Source of the DNA: Methanobacteriota archaeon
Lineage (GTDB): Archaea > Halobacteriota > Methanosarcinia > Methanosarcinales > Methanosarcinaceae
Reading direction: 5' to 3'
DNA: 7,056 nt
Assembly: GCA_030837265.1 (NCBI GenBank)
Contig: JAUPKV010000270.1
Span: 1-7,056 of the forward strand
Shown here: piece after piece, positions 6,379-7,056 of the stretch
Layout of the letters: each line of letters starts with the position of its first letter
How positions within the stretch are numbered: the first letter of the stretch is position 1
Notes under the pieces: generated by a model
Seen by the model: only the letters and a program-made list of their open reading frames with translations
Databases searched by the model: none
Told to the model about the DNA's origin: nothing
Translations under genes and position numbers: made by a program

Positions 6379-6600
6379 TTAAAGAAATTCAAGACAAAGT
6401 TCCACATAATATTCTCTCGCGATAATTTTTAGCCAATCAGGAAACTGATTATCCCTATCAGCTATGATTTCCTTGAGGTAGTACACACACTCATCTGTTT
6501 TGCATTCATAAAGCCTTTTTATAGCGTTTCTTCTCTCCATTGCAGACTTCTCTTCATCGAGAGCTTCAAGATAACGCTGGTATTCTTTAGTATTTTCCAT
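6379..6600 (-). CDS. Uncharacterised 73-residue acidic helical protein
   Basis: I do not recognise the family. The protein starts MENTKEYQRYLEALDEEKSA, continues with MERRNAIKRLYECKTDECVY, and ends YYLKEIIADRD, NQFPDWLKIIAREYYVELCL, EFL. It is charged, predicted mostly helical, with the amphipathic A-I-K-R-L-x(7,8)-C-V-Y-Y-L-K-E-I-I pattern seen in HEAT-like helical hairpins (weak resemblance only), three Cys, no signal peptide and no membrane segment. I chose ATG at 6598-6600 rather than GTG at 6643-6645. A TATA element at about 6621-6633 is centred 26 bases from this ATG, fitting a leaderless mRNA, and the upstream extension would lie inside the promoter and the tnpB relic. Codon use and uniform amino-acid composition favour a real gene. 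Stop is TAA. It borders insertion-sequence remnants, so it may be an accessory gene. Confidence 0.68.
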   Translation of the reverse strand: MENTKEYQRYLEALDEEKSAMERRNAIKRLYECKTDECVYYLKEIIADRDNQFPDWLKIIAREYYVELCLEFL

Positions 6601-6620
6601 CAAATAAAAACGGCGGAGAT

Positions 6621-6633
6621 CAAATATAATAGT
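6621..6633 (-). promoter_or_regulatory. TATA box placed for a leaderless transcript of the 73-residue gene
   Basis: The minus strand reads ACTATTATATTTG. The core is 24-28 bases before ATG 6600, the normal distance between an archaeal TATA box and the transcription start, and there is no ribosome binding site before the ATG. Confidence 0.45.
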
Positions 6634-6637
6634 TTGG

Positions 6638-6718
6638 ATTAACACCGCAAGGGAAAAGAACGATGTTAATGTTACAACGCCACTAAAACCTCCTGTAGCC
6701 GGAGCGAGGATATTTTAA
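6638..6718 (+). pseudogene. Probable 3' remnant of an IS605-family tnpB (C-terminal codons only)
   Basis: One plus-strand frame reads NTAREKNDVNVTTPLKPP then VAGARIF and a TAA at 6716-6718; the same frame continues past the stop as LGSTEAQREVPFLG. This Pro/Thr-rich tail ending in E-A-x-R-E-x-P resembles the variable C-termini of archaeal TnpB proteins, whose codons overlap the omega-RNA. Nothing TnpB-like precedes it: left of about 6635 is the promoter of the opposite-strand 73-residue gene, and none of the catalytic motifs is present. The reading is inference from pattern memory and depends on the structured right-end-like DNA beside it. Confidence 0.4.
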
Positions 6719-6800
6719 CTTGGGAGTACAGAGGCACAGCGGGAAGTCCCCTTCCTCGGTAGATCCGATTTATCGGGTCGGACAGGTGGGGGATTAAAGC
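6664..6800 (+). ncRNA. Omega-RNA-like structured right end of an IS605-family element (relic)
   Basis: This GC-richer stretch stands out from the surrounding AT-rich DNA and folds locally. CTCC (6690-6693) pairs with GGAG (6701-6704). GATCCGA (6762-6768) pairs with TCGGGTC (6773-6779), one G-T pair, around a TTTA loop. AGTCCCC (6745-6751) pairs with GGGGATT (6789-6795), one G-T pair, enclosing that hairpin. A GCGGGAAGTCCCC segment followed by a hairpin and a closing GGTGGGG is the typical layout of the 3' end of tnpB-linked omega-RNA and the right end of IS200/IS605 elements. The guide would then begin near 6796-6800. In the usual order the tnpB lies upstream, but here only its last codons remain. 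It could still be transcribed and serve a TnpB encoded elsewhere. An unrelated structured RNA cannot be excluded. Confidence 0.5.
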
Positions 6801-6810
6801 GCAGCCTCGT

Positions 6811-6863
6811 ACTTTCGTTTATAACTTTAAAACTTAACTCACTATCTTTTCGCGAAAGTTATA
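6811..6863 (+). repeat. Overlapping inverted repeats at the presumed left end of the downstream tnpB element
   Basis: TATAACTTT (6820-6828) and AAAGTTATA (6855-6863) form a perfect 9-bp inverted repeat with a 26-base spacer. ACTTTCG (6811-6817) and CGAAAGT (6853-6859) form a competing 7-bp one, and TTTCGCGAAA (6848-6857) is a perfect 10-bp palindrome. IS200/IS605 elements carry subterminal hairpins recognised by TnpA as single-stranded DNA; this is the likely left end, though its exact boundary is not visible. Confidence 0.5.
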
Positions 6864-6868
6864 TATCT
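6856..6868 (+). promoter_or_regulatory. TATA box for a leaderless tnpB transcript
   Basis: AAGTTATATATCT is centred about 28 bases before ATG 6890. No ribosome binding site precedes the ATG, so translation from a leaderless mRNA is likely. The TATA overlaps the right arm of the inverted repeat, so hairpin binding could interfere with transcription. Confidence 0.45.
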
Positions 6869-6889
6869 CTTAAAACCACGTGATAAGTA

Positions 6890-7056
6890 ATGCTCAAAGC
6901 CTATAAGTACCGAATCTACCCAACAAAAGATCAGGAAGAGTTTCTAAAAGTTCATTTTGGTGCATGTAGATTTGTCTATAACTGGGATTTAGAACAGAAG
7001 ATAAAAACTTACCAACAATCAAAGAAGTCGATTTCAAGATTCGACTTACAAATCAA
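6890..7056 (+). CDS. tnpB: TnpB (IS200/IS605-family OrfB) RNA-guided nuclease, N-terminal part, cut by window edge
   Basis: The 55 visible residues begin MLKAYKYRIYPTKDQEEFLK, then VHFGACRFVYNWDLEQKIKT and YQQSKKSISRFDLQI. K-(A/x)-Y-K-(Y/F)-R-(I/L)-Y-P-T-x-x-Q and the G-x-(C/x)-R-(F/x)-V-(Y/W)-N segment are the standard start of the TnpB N-terminal helix-turn-helix-like domain. Full-length TnpB has about 370-410 residues with a RuvC-like nuclease and a zinc finger, beyond the window. TnpB cuts DNA next to a short target motif using an omega-RNA made from the element's right end, which helps the element persist. No frameshift is visible and the left end is preserved, so this copy may be intact. 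Whether a tnpA accompanies it cannot be seen. Start ATG at 6890-6892 is the only fitting one. Confidence 0.92.
   Translation, partial: MLKAYKYRIYPTKDQEEFLKVHFGACRFVYNWDLEQKIKTYQQSKKSISRFDLQI

Noticed and set aside
6358..6426. 22-codon plus-strand ORF (MISKISSIKEIQDKVPHNIL) with a weak GGA upstream
   Set aside because: It overlaps the end of the 73-residue gene on the opposite strand, which has far better coding character.

Overview
The window looks like chromosomal DNA of a methanogenic archaeon, most likely Methanosarcina or a close relative. Three things point that way: archaeal-type riboflavin synthase and lumazine synthase, an archaeal Cdc48/VAT-type AAA ATPase, and AT-rich intergenic DNA with archaeal TATA boxes, GGAG-type ribosome binding sites and oligo-T terminators. 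The genus call is inference; the archaeal call is secure. No rRNA, tRNA or CRISPR array is visible.

Positions 1-1460 hold a minus-strand housekeeping cluster, probably one transcript: archaeal riboflavin synthase (ribC), lumazine synthase (ribH), then the N-terminal 162 residues of a class I PLP aminotransferase that runs off the left edge. RibH makes 6,7-dimethyl-8-ribityllumazine and RibC dismutates it to riboflavin. Just upstream (1538-1660) is a decapitated gene: promoter, ribosome binding site and about 39 N-terminal codons of a class V aminotransferase, followed at once by the ribC promoter region.

Positions 1805-4840 hold two more minus-strand genes: an XRE-type helix-turn-helix protein with a CBS pair (putative ligand-sensing regulator), and the full 769-residue Cdc48 unfoldase with two AAA modules. 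A strong oligo-T terminator separates them, so they are probably transcribed independently.

Positions 4841-6378 are AT-rich and gene-poor. The clear gene is a 75-residue winged-helix protein (5135-5362, minus) whose best start is an ATT codon behind a strong ribosome binding site; nested inverted repeats overlie its promoter. The following roughly 950 bp hold short direct repeats, hairpins and several orphan ribosome-binding-site-like motifs with micro-ORFs, but no convincing gene.

Positions 6379-7056 are accessory DNA. A 73-residue uncharacterised protein (minus) is probably translated from a leaderless mRNA. It abuts a GC-richer, structured stretch (about 6638-6800, plus) that resembles the 3' end of an IS605-family tnpB with its overlapping right-end/omega-RNA, but without the rest of that tnpB. 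About 90 bp further on, a second, apparently intact tnpB starts at 6890 and runs off the right edge. An orphan omega-RNA-like relic next to a live tnpB is, with the truncated aminotransferase and the ATT-start regulator, the most interesting content here.
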